The notes under the pieces: generated by a model
Told to the model about the DNA's origin: nothing
Database searches by the model: none
The model's input: the letters and a program-made list of their open reading frames with translations, nothing else
Shown: piece by piece, positions 1 to 13,144 of the stretch
Numbering within the stretch: position 1 is the stretch's first letter
Layout: each line of letters starts with the position of its first letter
Program-made: the position numbers and the translations under genes
Source of the DNA: Pleurotus djamor
Lineage: Eukaryota > Basidiomycota > Agaricomycetes > Agaricales > Pleurotaceae
Reading direction: 5' to 3'
Assembly: GCA_029747585.1 (NCBI GenBank)
Contig: JAPEVF010000166.1
Span: forward strand, 20,819-84,818
Length of the DNA stretch: 64,000 nt

Positions 1-156
1 GTTGAACGGCTCTATGCAGATGGTACTGGCAAACCTAGCAAATGGTGGATGTCCTTCCAAAAGAGGCGTTTCATGAACAGAAGTTTGGCCTAGGCTTAAT
101 GTCAAATGAGCTTAGATCCTCATTACCATGTACAGCAACGTATGACTTTGGATGGA

Positions 157-1682
157 CTACTTTTTTNCGCCGCCTCTCATTGGGATTTTTCTTACCGTAC
201 CCTATCGTTGGCAGATCGTTGGCGCCTCGCATCGATCTCCCTTTCCCGCCAGACCCAACACTCAGAATTTCCGGCACCCAATCTGGATCCATCCAGCTAC
301 CAGCAGCTGCGACACCCGAATTATCACCCTTGTCAAATATACCTTTCATCATTTTTTGCTCCTCCCTTGCCCTCTTGTTCTCTGCTCTCTGCTTCGCCCT
401 GACATATTCGGTTTGATCTTCGCGTAAGATCAACCCTTCGCCAGTTCCCGTTTTTGCAGACCCCGGCTTGGGAGATGGGATCGAGTACTTTGTCCCTCGA
501 ACTCTGTATTGAAAATTCGACTTAAGATGTACTTGCATCACTGGGGCGTTTGAATCTGCGTTCGGAGCGGATACAGTGACTGACGCTCGCAGAAGCGACG
601 GGTTCCCGCAGGAGGGACAAAATTGCTTCGATGGATCTTTGCATAGCCTATGCGAGATTGTTAGTATGTCGTGAGCGTCAGATAACTACGAAGAACACAC
701 TTATAACACGCATGACATCTCAGCACCCAATTTTTGACCTTTTGTATTCGCTTTCCCTCGACGCTGACCAGACTAAGCCCCATTTGCAGGATCACGTTTT
801 GCATGGCGAAATCGGCGGTCATACACCCGACAGATACCACTTCGTCGTCCTGCTTGCCACCTTTCTTTGATTTCTTTTGGTCGTCGGGCAACAAGTTGAG
901 CGCTCGAGATTTATGAAGTGCGACGTTGGTAGGGGTTATCCATTCACCCTCACCATCATCCGAGTCGGATGGATCTTCAAACAAAGGTCCTTCGTCGGCG
1001 TCGTTGTGGGATGGGATAGATGCTGGTTCGGAGGGTGTGGATCCATCTACGATTGGATGCAGCTCAACGTCCAATGGTTCAAGGGCTTCTTCCTCCAAGG
1101 TAGGTTGCTCCAAGTCCTCGCTTTCCTCTACAGTTATGTTACCTAGCTTTTCAGAAAGAATGTCCGCGGTGTCATTTTCCTTTGGGTTCGGTTGATCTTT
1201 GCTTGTTGGGACGCCGTTTGCGGTGACCTAGAATGCAATCAGCGCTCACTCCATAGTTTACGAAGATGGCTCATACCTCCGCTCCGGTTTCCGCAGCCTG
1301 GGCAATGACTTTTGCCTTTTGTGTTAGATAGTGCGTCAACGCGACCACACAGAGATCAGTATGGGACAAGACAGCGTAGTCGCCGGTCTGCTTCGCCCAC
1401 TGGATTACTATGCTTTCCAATCGTCATCGCAACCGATGTAGTGTGTAGCGTAGGCATACCTTGAGATAGACTGGCTGCATCGGGCTCACGAACTTCAATC
1501 TTCACTCCTGCGTTCAATCCAAGCCGTTCGAAATGCTCTCGAGCACGATTATCTTTCAATTCAGCGAGAACTTGAGGCGTCGTGTAATAGGTCTCCGCAA
1601 GCCCTCGGAGAGGCGATAGAGAGAGCAAAGGACCAGCATCCAGAACCAGACTCTTACAGCGAGGTATCGAGTTCGTAGACAT
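157..1682 (-). CDS. NOB1: NOB1, 20S pre-rRNA D-site endonuclease
   Basis: NOB1 cleaves site D of 20S pre-rRNA to make mature 18S rRNA during late 40S maturation in the cytoplasm. Four exons (1682-1460, 1407-1277, 1227-701, 647-157) give 456 residues. The N-terminus is a PIN domain starting VLDAGPLL, followed by KVIQWAKQTGDYAVLS-type PIN sequence, an acidic linker, and a zinc ribbon with CHAC and CPSC knuckles (split by the third intron). The protein ends in a basic tail, GKKNPNERRRKK. The frame is correct only if the single N at 167 is treated as a spurious base: without it the codons read ...RRRKK-stop at 157-159, as expected for this family. With it the frame runs on with unrelated sequence to about position 71. 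The start is an ATG directly before the PIN domain. It is divergent with LEU2, 183 bp apart. Confidence 0.93.
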
Positions 1683-1865
1683 TGATCTGGGTTCTGAAAA
1701 GATGATGATTGCTCAGGACAGGCGCCCAGTTGGGAAATTTTAGGGCGCAATGATCGATCGAAAGTGATCGAGGAATGTCGGCCGAACTTCCGAACGTTCC
1801 CTCGAGTATAAGTACTGCACTGACTCGGAAGTACTCCGTGAGTCCACAAGCTTTATCGCACCAAA
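1683..1865. promoter_or_regulatory. Shared NOB1/LEU2 divergent promoter
   Basis: This 183-bp region separates the two divergent start codons. A TGACTC core (1821-1826), the half-palindrome bound by Gcn4/CPC1-type bZIP factors of amino-acid control in fungi, lies 40 bp upstream of the LEU2 ATG. An A/T-rich TATAAG-like motif lies just 5' of it (about 1806-1812). The motifs are visible, but the regulatory role is inferred from what is known of fungal leucine genes. I saw no clear CCGGNNCCGG-type Leu3 site. Confidence 0.4.
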
Positions 1866-3220
<1,355 letters not shown>

Positions 3221-3377
3221 TGCATGGGGGTGGCGCAGGAGATCAGCAAGTGTATTTTTAATTTGATGTACTGTTTGTATGTACTGAACTTGGAAGTATG
3301 TTCCCACTGTGGGTATGTGTTTTAGTCAACTACGCATCGTCCTTCCCATGAGCAGGATGACTCCAGCGTAGCTTACA

Positions 3378-4914
3378 ATGTTCCATCTGAAGGCCTGCAT
3401 CCAAGTCTTTGGCCTTGTCGCCCTCGGTCTTGTTCGAGGGCAGCTCCATCCAGCCGAGCCCGCTAAATACCCACGCCTACCATCTTTGCGCGAACAAGCA
3501 GACATTCAAGATAGATGGAAAGAGGAACGGATACAGGGCATCCCCGCGCTGCTGGCGAAATATAATGTCGATGGATGGCTCGTGAGTCGGCCATATGCTT
3601 ATTGGTCGGGAATGAATTGAAGTGAAAGGAATATTACAGATGTCGCAACGCGAACACGCCGAGGATCCAATATGGTGGTCAATCAAGAACGCAACAGATT
3701 TCGACTGCCACAGACGGACGATCATCCTGTTCCACAACAAGTCTGTCCTTCCAGACTTACCGAATCCCATGAAGTGGGTAGATAACACTGGAGCGGCCTG
3801 GCCAGAGTTGGTTAGTACCTTGGAAGCGTTGGATATGCGGCGTATTGCGGTGAACATTGATAGTGATATCAACTTCGCCAGTGGTATGCATGTGGGCGAA
3901 CTCGATGCCTTGGGCTCGAGTGTTCATGAACGATGGATGAACCGCATGGTGAACGTACCGATGTTGGCAGTGGAATACGTAGCCACACGCGCAGACGGTA
4001 TGTTGAAGCACTATCGCGACCTACAAGAGATGGTGTGGGCCATGTTGGAGGAAGGATTCTCCAGCAAGGTCATACAACCCAACGTCACCAGCACGGTGGT
4101 AAGGATATCTAGACGTGTTTTCGTCAAAATTTGCGCATTAATCAATTGATACTTGATTGTAGGACTTACAGTGGTGGTTCCGGGAAAAGATGCTAGAACA
4201 AAATGTAACGACTTGGAATCATCCCAGAGTCTCTGTAATCGTTCCAGAATCGTTCCCCGGCTGGGAGGGCACGGACGATGTTATCCAAGAAGGCGATCTA
4301 CTTCATATTGACTTTGGTATCACGGCGATGGGACTGAACACCGATACTCAACACATGGCGTACGTTCTACGTACATCACAAGGAGAGACAGAAGTGCCTG
4401 CAGGTTTGAAGGCTGGTCTCAAAAAGGGGAATCGTATGCAGGATATAGTCCTCGAGCAGATGCGCCCAGGCCTAACGGGAAATGAAGTGTTATCAAGGTC
4501 ACTTGAACAAATGGAACGCGAAGAGATAGAAGGTCAAATATTCTGTCACCCCATTGGTGATTGGGGCCATGATGCTGGTGCGGTCATAGGTGAGGCAGAG
4601 GTGGCTGTTAGCCGAAGCAATTGTATACTAACCACCAAGTTAAAGGTTTCACAAATCTACCAGATCACGTACCAATTCTGGGAGACCTCCCTATCCTTCC
4701 CAACACGTATTACAGCATTGAACTGTACGCATATCACTTCGTTCCGGAGCGTAGAGAAACGCTGCGTTTTCGGTTAGAAGAAAACGCATATTGGGATGAG
4801 GAGGCGCGAGGGTGGTTGCTCGTGCGCGGGAGGCAGGAGCATATGCATGTTGTTGATCGTTCGAAGAAACCAGAGCAAACCCAATCGACAGAATTCCGTG
4901 TACAACTAACATGA
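3378..4914 (+). CDS. Secreted M24-family metallopeptidase (Xaa-Pro aminopeptidase-like)
   Basis: Four exons (3378-3581, 3640-4098, 4163-4589, 4646-4914) encode 452 residues. The first ~22 residues form a signal peptide (hydrophobic core ending before QLHPAEP), so the enzyme probably acts outside the cell or in the vacuole. The C-terminal pita-bread fold is recognised from its dinuclear-metal ligands: D in LLHIDFG, D in LNTDTQHMAY, H in FCHPIGDWGHDAG, and E in YYSIELYAYHFVPE and downstream. These match M24 peptidases that remove residues N-terminal to proline, although exact substrate specificity cannot be read from sequence. Codon use and introns resemble its neighbours. It converges on the VPS17-like gene, and its last 50 bp are part of a local duplication. 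Confidence 0.85.
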
Positions 4915-5363
4915 TTGTTGTGATGGAGCCGTGATATATATTATTGAAGCAGCCTGAGTGAGCATTTAGAAGATATGAGTGAGTTTACTCGCAGCGTTCC
5001 TTGCATCCAAAGGGTCTTGAATAATGGAGAGTGGGGAAGAGGCGAACGGGGCAAAGATCTAATATACGGTGAGGGCAGAGGGATTGGCGGCTATCTAAGA
5101 TGGCTTAGGAAGGTGGTGAGATCATGGTGGCCGTTGACGCGCGCGAAGCGCACCCCCTAATGACGAACAGGAGGCGCGGGGAGTAATGGAGGGCGCTCAA
5201 GCAAACTACTCCTTGACCTTTGAGTCTTCTTCATTGCTTCCACATACTAGGTGTCGATCAGTTTGAGAAGAAACTAGAAAGAATCCAATTGACAGAGTTC
5301 CATTTACAATCAACATGAGTGTCGTGATAGAGCCGTGGTATATATCATTGGAACGGCGACCCT
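4915..5363. repeat. Degenerate duplication of the M24/VPS17 3' junction
   Basis: No intact gene lies here. The sequence 4863-5012 (end of the M24 gene plus downstream) is repeated with divergence at 5267-5412. The second copy still reads as an M24-like tail (KK-LERIQLTEFHLQST-stop), then TATATAT-containing spacer, then the last codons of the VPS17-like gene. Immediately after the first copy, 5029-5096 matches 5783-5853 inside the last VPS17 exon. The first copy therefore carries a VPS17 3' remnant with roughly 370 bp deleted internally. This is best read as an old tandem duplication of a convergent gene junction. Confidence 0.7.
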
Positions 5364-7683
5364 TTAAAACATGTTAGCGAGTTTACTCGCAGCCTCCCTT
5401 GCATCCAAGCGTGGTCGAGTAGGCTGCACTCGAACGGAGCTCGACATATACTTCGGCATGGCCTGTCCGAGCGGGTCTAGCTGACCTGACGGAGATGAAT
5501 GAAGTCCATTGGTGCCATTGGTCATCGAAGCAGAGTGGATCGTAGGCGAGGAAGTAGCTGGACGAATAAGAGGATCGAAGGCTGCACTGTTACCCAAGGG
5601 CCCAGGAACCACGGGTTGTCCTGAGGGAGCCGGTGTGGGAGCAAGCGGTGGCTTAACGAACATTGACTTTGTACCATCAACAAATCGTCCGCCTAGTGGA
5701 GGCTCATTCGAAGGCGTAGGTGCCTGTGCAGGACGCTGCGGGACAGGTGAAGAAGGGCCGGCACCGGGGGGATTGGGTGGGGAGAGTGACTGGGGAAGAG
5801 GTGATCGAGGGAAAGATGGCAGATACGGTGAGGGCATGAAGGATTGGCGGCTACCAGGAATGATTTGAGAAGAGGAAGAGGTGTTGAAGTGTTGATTGCN
5901 TGGGGGTTGGGGAAGAGATGGCGGACGTAGACGCTGAAAGTGGGTCTGGTCGTGGTGAGGTGGGCTGAGATTGGGTAGCTTGCAGAGGAGGAGAAAGTGG
6001 ACCCCTGTTGATATAATTCTGGGTAGTGTGCGGAGGTGATGGAACGGGCGGGCCTCTGACGGGAGGATTGGGCATCGGTGCGGTAGACATAGGCGGCCGC
6101 GAGAAATCTTCTAGTGGTGGTACAACGATTGGCTTGGGTGTGACAACTGGGGCGACATGTTTGTTAGCAGCATTGCTGACATCCACTCTCAGCGCCTCCA
6201 ATTCTCGTAATAGCTGCCTCTCATACATGATGGACGATCTCGCATGCTCGATCAGAGCGCTCGTGATGTCATCATTAGCGTGCCGATTGTACGTCTGCAG
6301 AGCCTTATGCAAGTTCTGGGAGATACCTTCCGCACGCCTCGCCAAGACTTGTTCATATTTATTGGCCTTGATTGATGAAGAGTTAGCAAACAACAGCGGG
6401 TGGAGGAGTGTGACTTACTTCTTCCATCTCTTCTAATGCATCATCCACACGGTCAGGTCGAATATTGGAGCTAGCCTTGAGACGTTCGATATGTCGACGT
6501 TTGGAGATTGTGGTCTTGACTGCAGCTTGATACTCTTCTAGTACTCCAGTCCGTTGCTGAAGAGTCTCCTTGGCAGACCTTGCATTCATTCCTTGATAGC
6601 CCAATGAGTCGCCTAGTATAACACACTCGCTTATAGCCTGTGCTTGGTCAAGATCGGCTAGGCTATGCCAGGTTCTACCCAGTTTGCGAAGGGCGTTCCC
6701 GAGTGGCGGATGGGCTTCGGTGGTAGCTCCGCTTACAAGTTTGTTACCCATCTCGGCATGAACAACGGACAGCGCTAAAGTGATGATGGATCGGCAACGG
6801 TGTATCAGAACATCTGACATAACCGTAGAACTTACATTTCCGTGCAAGGGCCAACTTATCTACGGCTTTTGCGGTTTCGAAGAATTGGCCTTCGAGTTTC
6901 GTCAATTCGAAGCGGGCTCGCTGTAATTCTTCGTCTTCATCCGGCACGTTGCGCCTAATAAGGGTAAACCCAGACGACGTTTTCCTTCGGGGTCGAGGAT
7001 TAGGTTGGTACCCGAAATCACTTTCAATAAAGGAACGCAAGTCTTCGTCATGAAGGAGAATGGGATCTTCACAGACTCGTGTCATCCATCGTTGTAACAT
7101 AATCTTGACCAGTCTGTCATCTTCTTCGTCTGTTGGCGCGGAGGTTTGGGCAAGAGGAAGGGCTGGAATGATGGTCTGCGGATTGCTATGGACGATGGAT
7201 TCGTAGAATTGCTGAAATTCAGTATACGACCGCGACACGTTTCGATATGTAGTTCCCGTAAAGTTGCTTAAGTTGGTCTTTATGTGGTAGGTCATCAGAA
7301 AAAAGGATAAAAGAGCTCGAAGCAGGATATAATGGACTCACTTGCGCGTCCATCTTAATGAGAACATCCCTTCTGTTCCTGTCTATCCCAGTAATCCGGA
7401 CTCGCAAGTAAGGTGCACGTTTCTCGAACGTCTTTCCATCCGAAGCCAGAGTCTCCCTCGGAGATATAAGACCTGCTTCTGGCTGTCCATAGATCTGGGG
7501 CTCTTTACCATACAGACCAGGCGTAGGACCCTTGTCTGGCGTTGGAGGTACAGATGAATCTGCACGGCGGAGAGTGGGAATAGGCGAGTCTGGGGAATGA
7601 GGAGTTGTAGGCCATGGAGGCGTATCTTCGACAAAATCTTCGCCTCCGAACGCGGCTGCAGTTGAGTTCAACGGGTCGAACAT
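5364..7683 (-). CDS. VPS17: VPS17-like retromer sorting nexin (PX-BAR)
   Basis: The VPS17/VPS5 pair forms the membrane-bending part of fungal retromer, which retrieves receptors from endosome to Golgi. Four exons (7683-7342, 7277-6836, 6774-6419, 6366-5364) give 713 residues if the N at 5900 is dropped. A PX domain follows a ~75-residue leader: VRITGIDRNRRDVLIKMDA, then TNLSNFTGTTYRNVSRSY-type strands, then the proline helix region PALPLAQT. A linker FGYQPNPRPRRKTSSGF precedes a long helical BAR region (ELQRARFELTKLEGQF onward). The last ~190 residues are an unusual proline/serine-rich tail ending ASKLANMF. Budding-yeast VPS17 is ~550 residues, so the tail accounts for the extra length. Assignment to VPS17 rather than another PX-BAR nexin is likely but not certain. 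Confidence 0.78.
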
Positions 7684-8453
7684 GGCAGGCTGGAGTTCAC
7701 AGATGTTAGTTTGCTGTGACCACCATAGACGCTACTGACTGTGGGAACTGTGCTCTTATCGTGGGAGCGACTTTCAGATTGGTTTGGCCCTCCACTTTTG
7801 AGTTTTGAAAGGGTCTTGTCGCGATACCGCCAATACTTTGTGATAAAAAATCAATCTAGAATCTCCAGCGAGTATTCAAGCTTCCAATTATCTGGGTCGG
7901 CGACATGAGGTGGGTGCACACTTTACGCATCCGCATTCAGAAACGACACAACCAGTCCTTCTAGATGACTATCATTTGCCTAAACAACGTGCTTCTGAAT
8001 AGCAACTTCAGACACGCCCCCAAGTGAACCTTGTTTACTGAAATCAAAGCCTACACGTGAATCCCGTCCTCTACTGCGTTGGTGAGGTCAGCTTGACCAA
8101 CAGGTAGGCCTCGCACAGATGCCCGAGATAAACATCTAAAGTCGCCAAAATTTGCGATCACATAGTTCGCTTCATTTCCTACATGGGGAACGCTCTTCCG
8201 CCCATCTTGTCGTCTGAGACACCGACCAAAAGGACAAAAGCCTTCTAGGCAAGATGAAATACCGCGACATACGATAATAATGATACCCATCGCGTGGGAG
8301 CTTTTATCCAGATCGGAAATTACCTTATCTCAGGCCATTTACCTCCTCTGAGACGGCAGTACAAAAGTCGTCCGACTATGGTCTCATTCGCCCCATTCCT
8401 ATCCCCCCTCCCGCTCCCTCAGTCGCTCGCAGGGTGCGACGTGAATATCCGTC
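7684..8453. promoter_or_regulatory. Divergent VPS17/HMG1 intergenic region
   Basis: This 770-bp stretch between two divergent start codons holds no credible reading frame. A CACGTG palindrome (8054-8059) lies about 395 bp upstream of the HMG-CoA reductase ATG. Such E-boxes can be bound by bHLH factors, including SREBP-type regulators of sterol genes, but one site is weak evidence. The last 100 bp before the HMG1 ATG are pyrimidine-rich, as is common just upstream of fungal starts. Confidence 0.35.
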
Positions 8454-11400
8454 ATGTTTCGCTCAATTTTTCGGCCATTCGCCATCTATGCCGCCTACTC
8501 GCCCATTGAAACCATCGTATTCTTCTCCATCGTTGGGACACTTGCCTACTTTCACGTCCTCTCTGCGATAAAGAGCTCCGACTTTCTAGCAGCATCACCT
8601 TCCAATTATCTCTCCTTTCCTTACTCACCATCGGACGAATTAACATCTGCTGCCCATGCCACCGAATCACGCGAAGTTCTTCCTGCTCACGCTTTGTTCG
8701 AGGACAAGAAATGGGTCTCGGTTGGGGAGGATGACTGGTCTGGCTATGATGTTGAGTCAGACATAGATGGCCAATCCGTCAAGCGTGCCGAACTCCAACC
8801 GATCGACTTTGTGCTGGAGGTTTGTAACTTCTCATCATTATATTTTTGGCCTTCACCGTCCGATGAACCCGCCTCGACACATATCGGGCTCGGTCTTTCT
8901 ACTTCGCCGTGTCAACCTTATATCTATGAGCCATTCACTAATTCTACTTTTCTAGAAATCAGCCAGAGCTGGGATCACTCTCTTCACCCCGCCTCTGACT
9001 GCTTCGTTTACCAACATCTCCGCCTACTTGACCCGAACGCTTACCACAAGCGACGGTCAGTCATACGCAACGCTATGTCATCCTTCTCACGTCGATACGA
9101 CCGTTACTGGGCAATCTCAGTGCTTTGCGACTCCGTATCAACTCGCTGCTTCAGGACGTTCCCTGAGTCACGCTCTCGCTTTCGCGCCAGGTGGGCGAGA
9201 TAAATTTGTCAACGCCCTATCCTTGTCGCCGGAATTATCACTTGGCATCTCCGCTGATGATGCTGGAACCAAGTATACGCTCGTCGGCGCCCAAGCGCCC
9301 TCGGCAAAGCCTAGCGATCAGTCGGGTACCCATTCCCTTCCCTGGTTGGCCTATGCTATGCGAGTCTTAGCCCTTCGTTTCTATCACCTCGCAAGCAAGG
9401 CCGACACTCTCGACATTCTTTTGGTCCTCACCGGTTATATTCTTATGAATGTGACCTTCCTCCTATTGGTCAGACGATCAAGAGCACTTGGGAGCTCCTT
9501 CAGTCTGCCTGCGAGTATCCTGAGCAGCTCGGTACTTGCCATCCTTCTCAGTTTGCCCATCGCAATGGCTGCTGGAATCAAAATGGATTTCATCGCGCTT
9601 GTGGAAGCAGCGCCATTCCTCATCTGTACAGTCGGTTTTGACAAACCAATACGCTACGCCAAGGCCGTCCTAGAGCATCCTGAGGCACTCCGCCCAACTG
9701 TCGTCGACAACTCCAAGACGTCACCTCAGTTCAAGCCGTCATCTCGAATCATCCTTGAAGCTCTTTCAGAAGTATATGGTTCCATCAACAGAGACTACGT
9801 TCTTGAGATCATCGTTTTAGCTGCAGGTGCTGCTAGCAGGGTCAGTTCATCGTTGTGGTTCTCTGCGTCATTCTAACCATCGATTTAGGTTGCCGGCTTG
9901 AAGGATATATGTGCCTTGGCTTCCGTCGTGCTTGCCATGGATTCTTTCATCATGTGCACCTTCTTCACCGCTCTTTTGGCTATCATAGTCGAGGTATGTG
10001 ATCCATTACCATTTTCTACCGTCTTCAGGATATTGACACTTTCTTCCTTCTTAGGTGCGCCGAATTAAGCTCGCGACGCTCACTACCCGCCCCCGTAATG
10101 CCTCTATCTCACAAACAACATCTCCATCTCCATTTTCTCGCTCCACATCATTCATCGGTAACTCCTTTGTACCCGTCGCCACCCCGCCCGCATCATCATC
10201 ATCGCCTTCCATCCTTCGTCAAACCCCTTCGTCAATTTTCGATTCCAATGGACCCTATGTTACGGTCACACGCGCCATAGTGAGCAAGCTGCTTGGCACG
10301 AAGGCATCATACAATGGCTCTGGAAAGAACGATACTCATGACCAACTTGCTCAGAAACTGGAAAACCCTCCATCTCGCGTCAAGCTCATGCTCATTGCTA
10401 GCTTCCTAGCCCTCCATATTCTCAATGTAGTTTCCCCACTCACGACCCCGACGCCATACGATGTTACGACAACTCACATCCCTTCATCGGAATTCGCTCG
10501 CCGCGTCAATATCAACTCCCCGTCTATTCGCGCTGTCTTAGATGATCTCGCTCAGGCAGAGACGACCCCCATTTTGGTCAAAGTCCACCCTCCCCTCCTC
10601 TTTGAAGTCAGCCCTCCGCGCACCACCCAATCTGAACAGTTGTCTCGCCTTGACGACTTCATGAGCGGTTGGACGCGTTTGGTTGGCGATCCTATCCTTA
10701 GTAAATGGATCGTCGCAGTCTTGGCCATCAGCATCTTCTTGAACGGCTTTTTGCTCAAAGGCATCGCCCACGGTCTTTCTGCTACTGGATCCAGCGGCGT
10801 GCGCTTCAATTCTGACGAAAAGGTTAAGGAGACTTCAGTTCCTGCGCCCCCTGCGAAACCTGCGTTCAAGGACATCGAGCGCAGGGTCGTCTTGCAGAAG
10901 AAATTGGCCTCGCCATCCCCAGCTCTTCCTCAGATGCAAGGTACCCGCCGGACTCGCCGACCGACCATTAGTCGCCCCGACTCGTCCTCATCGTCAGATA
11001 GCGATGACAACACCTTGCAAATCAAACTCAAGACCAAGGTTGTGAACGACACCGAACCCCTCCTCGATGCTGACGGCAATGAGTTAGAGCAAGTGGTTGT
11101 TCGTTCCCTTTCGGAGTGTATCGAAATCTTCGAGAACGGTCCTAAGCCTGTCAACATCGCGCTTAGCCAACTTAATGACGAGGAAATCATCATGCTCTGC
11201 CAAAATGGAAAGATCGCCACCTACGCTTTGGAAAAAGTTCTCGGTCCTACCGAGCTGGAACGCGCTGTCAGGGTTCGACGCGCACTCATCTGTAAGCATA
11301 TCTCCTTTGACTAATGTACGCTTTTAAGCCAATTGTTCTCCCCGTAGCCCGCGCCTCGGCAACCAAAACTCTGGAGCACTCAGACATCCCGTTGTCGAAT

Positions 11401-12712
11401 TATGACTACTCGCGAGTCTTGGGAGCTTGCTGCGAGAATGTCGTTGGCTACATCCCTATACCGTTTGGTATCGCCGGTCCTCTTAGGATTGATGGTCGCC
11501 TTGTCCCTATTCCCATGGCTACTGCAGAGGGTACACTTGTCGCGTCCACTTCTCGTGGCTGCAAGGCACTTAACGCTGGTGGAGGCGTTACGACCGTGAT
11601 CACCCAGGACAACATGACTCGTGGACCGGCCATCGATTTCCCCTCCATCACCGAGGCTGCACGCGCCAAGGCATGGATCGCTTCAGAGTCCGGTTACGGT
11701 ACCATCAAGACCGCGTTCGAAAGTACTTCACGTTTCGCCAAGCTGAAGAGCTTGAAGACGGCCATGGCTGGAAGAACTCTGTTTGTTAGATTCGCCACCG
11801 CTACTGGGGACGCTATGGGAATGAACATGATATCAAAGGGCACTGAAAAGGCTCTTGAGGTTATGCAAGCCGAGTTCCCCGATATGGTCGTACTCGCACT
11901 CAGCGGAAATTACTGCACTGACAAGAAACCCGCTGCCATCAACTGGATCGAGGGTCGTGGCAAGAGTGTTATCGCGGAAGCTGTGATCCCGGGGAAAGTT
12001 GTCAAGAGCGTCTTGAAGACGACCGTCGAATCCCTCTGCAATGTCAACGTCAAGAAGAACCTGATCGGAAGCGCTATGGCCGGTAGCGTCGGTGGTTTCA
12101 ATGCCCATGCTGCGAACATCTTGACCGCCATCTACCTTGCAACTGGCCAGGATCCAGCTCAAAACGTTGAAAGTTCTAATTGCATGACCCTCATGGAACC
12201 GTAAGCGCCATGATTTCATCTTTGATGCATCCCAAGTTTACACGTCTTCTCCCAGAACTAACAACGGCGAAGACCTACTGGTCACTGTATCAATGCCTTC
12301 CATTGAAGTCGGAACTGTCGGTGGTGGTACTGTTCTTGGTCCACAAGGTGCCGTTCTTGAGATGCTTGGGATCAAGGGCGCCCATGCCCGAAATCCTGGC
12401 CAAAATGCCCAGGGTCTTGCTCGTATCGTTGCCGCCTCCGTTATGGCCGGCGAACTTTCCTTGATCAGCGCACTTGCTGCCGGTCATCTTGTCCGAGCTC
12501 ACCTGGTACACAATCGCAGTCAAGCGAACACCCCTGCTCCTTCTCAACCTGTCACTCCCGCTGTCTCAAAGCCGCCTTCCCCAGTCGCTGCCCTTATCAA
12601 CTTGCCCGCCGTAGAAAAGGTCGCTGCCTCTCCTTCTTCGTGTACAAGTACGGATTCATTACCACCATACTCACCGGGACCCAATCCACTGATAGTTGAG
12701 AAGAAGGATTAA
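8454..12712 (+). CDS. HMG1: HMG-CoA reductase
   Basis: This ER-membrane enzyme reduces HMG-CoA to mevalonate, the committed step of sterol and isoprenoid synthesis. Six exons (8454-8819, 8956-9840, 9889-9993, 10055-11291, 11348-12200, 12256-12712) encode 1300 residues, long for the family. A first membrane helix lies at residues ~18-38. A sterol-sensing-type multi-helix region follows at ~270-410 ([13 protein letters not shown] onward), then a low-complexity linker. The catalytic domain is ~865-1240. Catalytic residues are visible: Glu in TAEGTLVAS (~923), Asp in GDAMGMNM (~1019), Lys in DKKPAAINW (~1056), GQDPAQN (~1131) and His in [10 protein letters not shown] (~1222). The first intron, 136 nt, is unusually long here. 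It has a weak GTTTGT donor but a good CACTAAT...TAG 3' end. Confidence 0.95.
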
Positions 12713-13144
12713 CTTGATCTTACTGTCCCGCCGTATCGCAATTCAATGTTACCATAATCATGACTTTCCAGTGTATACTTATCATTCTACTTTCATCATC
12801 ATATAGAATTGTGTCCCAATTTCATGCAAATACCGTAGAGTCACAAGCGTTCAATCAAACAAATCATCAACATGTTCTGTTCTGTTTGAGTTGTGATACT
12901 TGATGCATTTATGCATTTCTGATGGATGGGTCTTCCCTAGGTCCCTTTTAAACGCCGGCGAAGAACCTACGTAGAAGACCGGGCGCGTGGCGTCACTTGT
13001 GGAGGACAGAAGCAGCAGGGAGAAGCAGCCAATTCTAAGAAGTAAATGAAATTACCTAAGCCAACGCCTTCTCTCCGTGCTGAGTCGGCCCTCACTCCCA
13101 CGGACACCTTTTCCTTGACGACTGCAAGCCCGTGAACTATAGGC
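12713..13144. other. Intergenic spacer, HMG1 to F-box gene
   Basis: This 432-bp region holds the HMG1 3' flank and the F-box gene 5' flank. It is A/T-rich in the first half, consistent with untranslated sequence. I see no reading frame, RNA gene or repeat. Confidence 0.5.
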
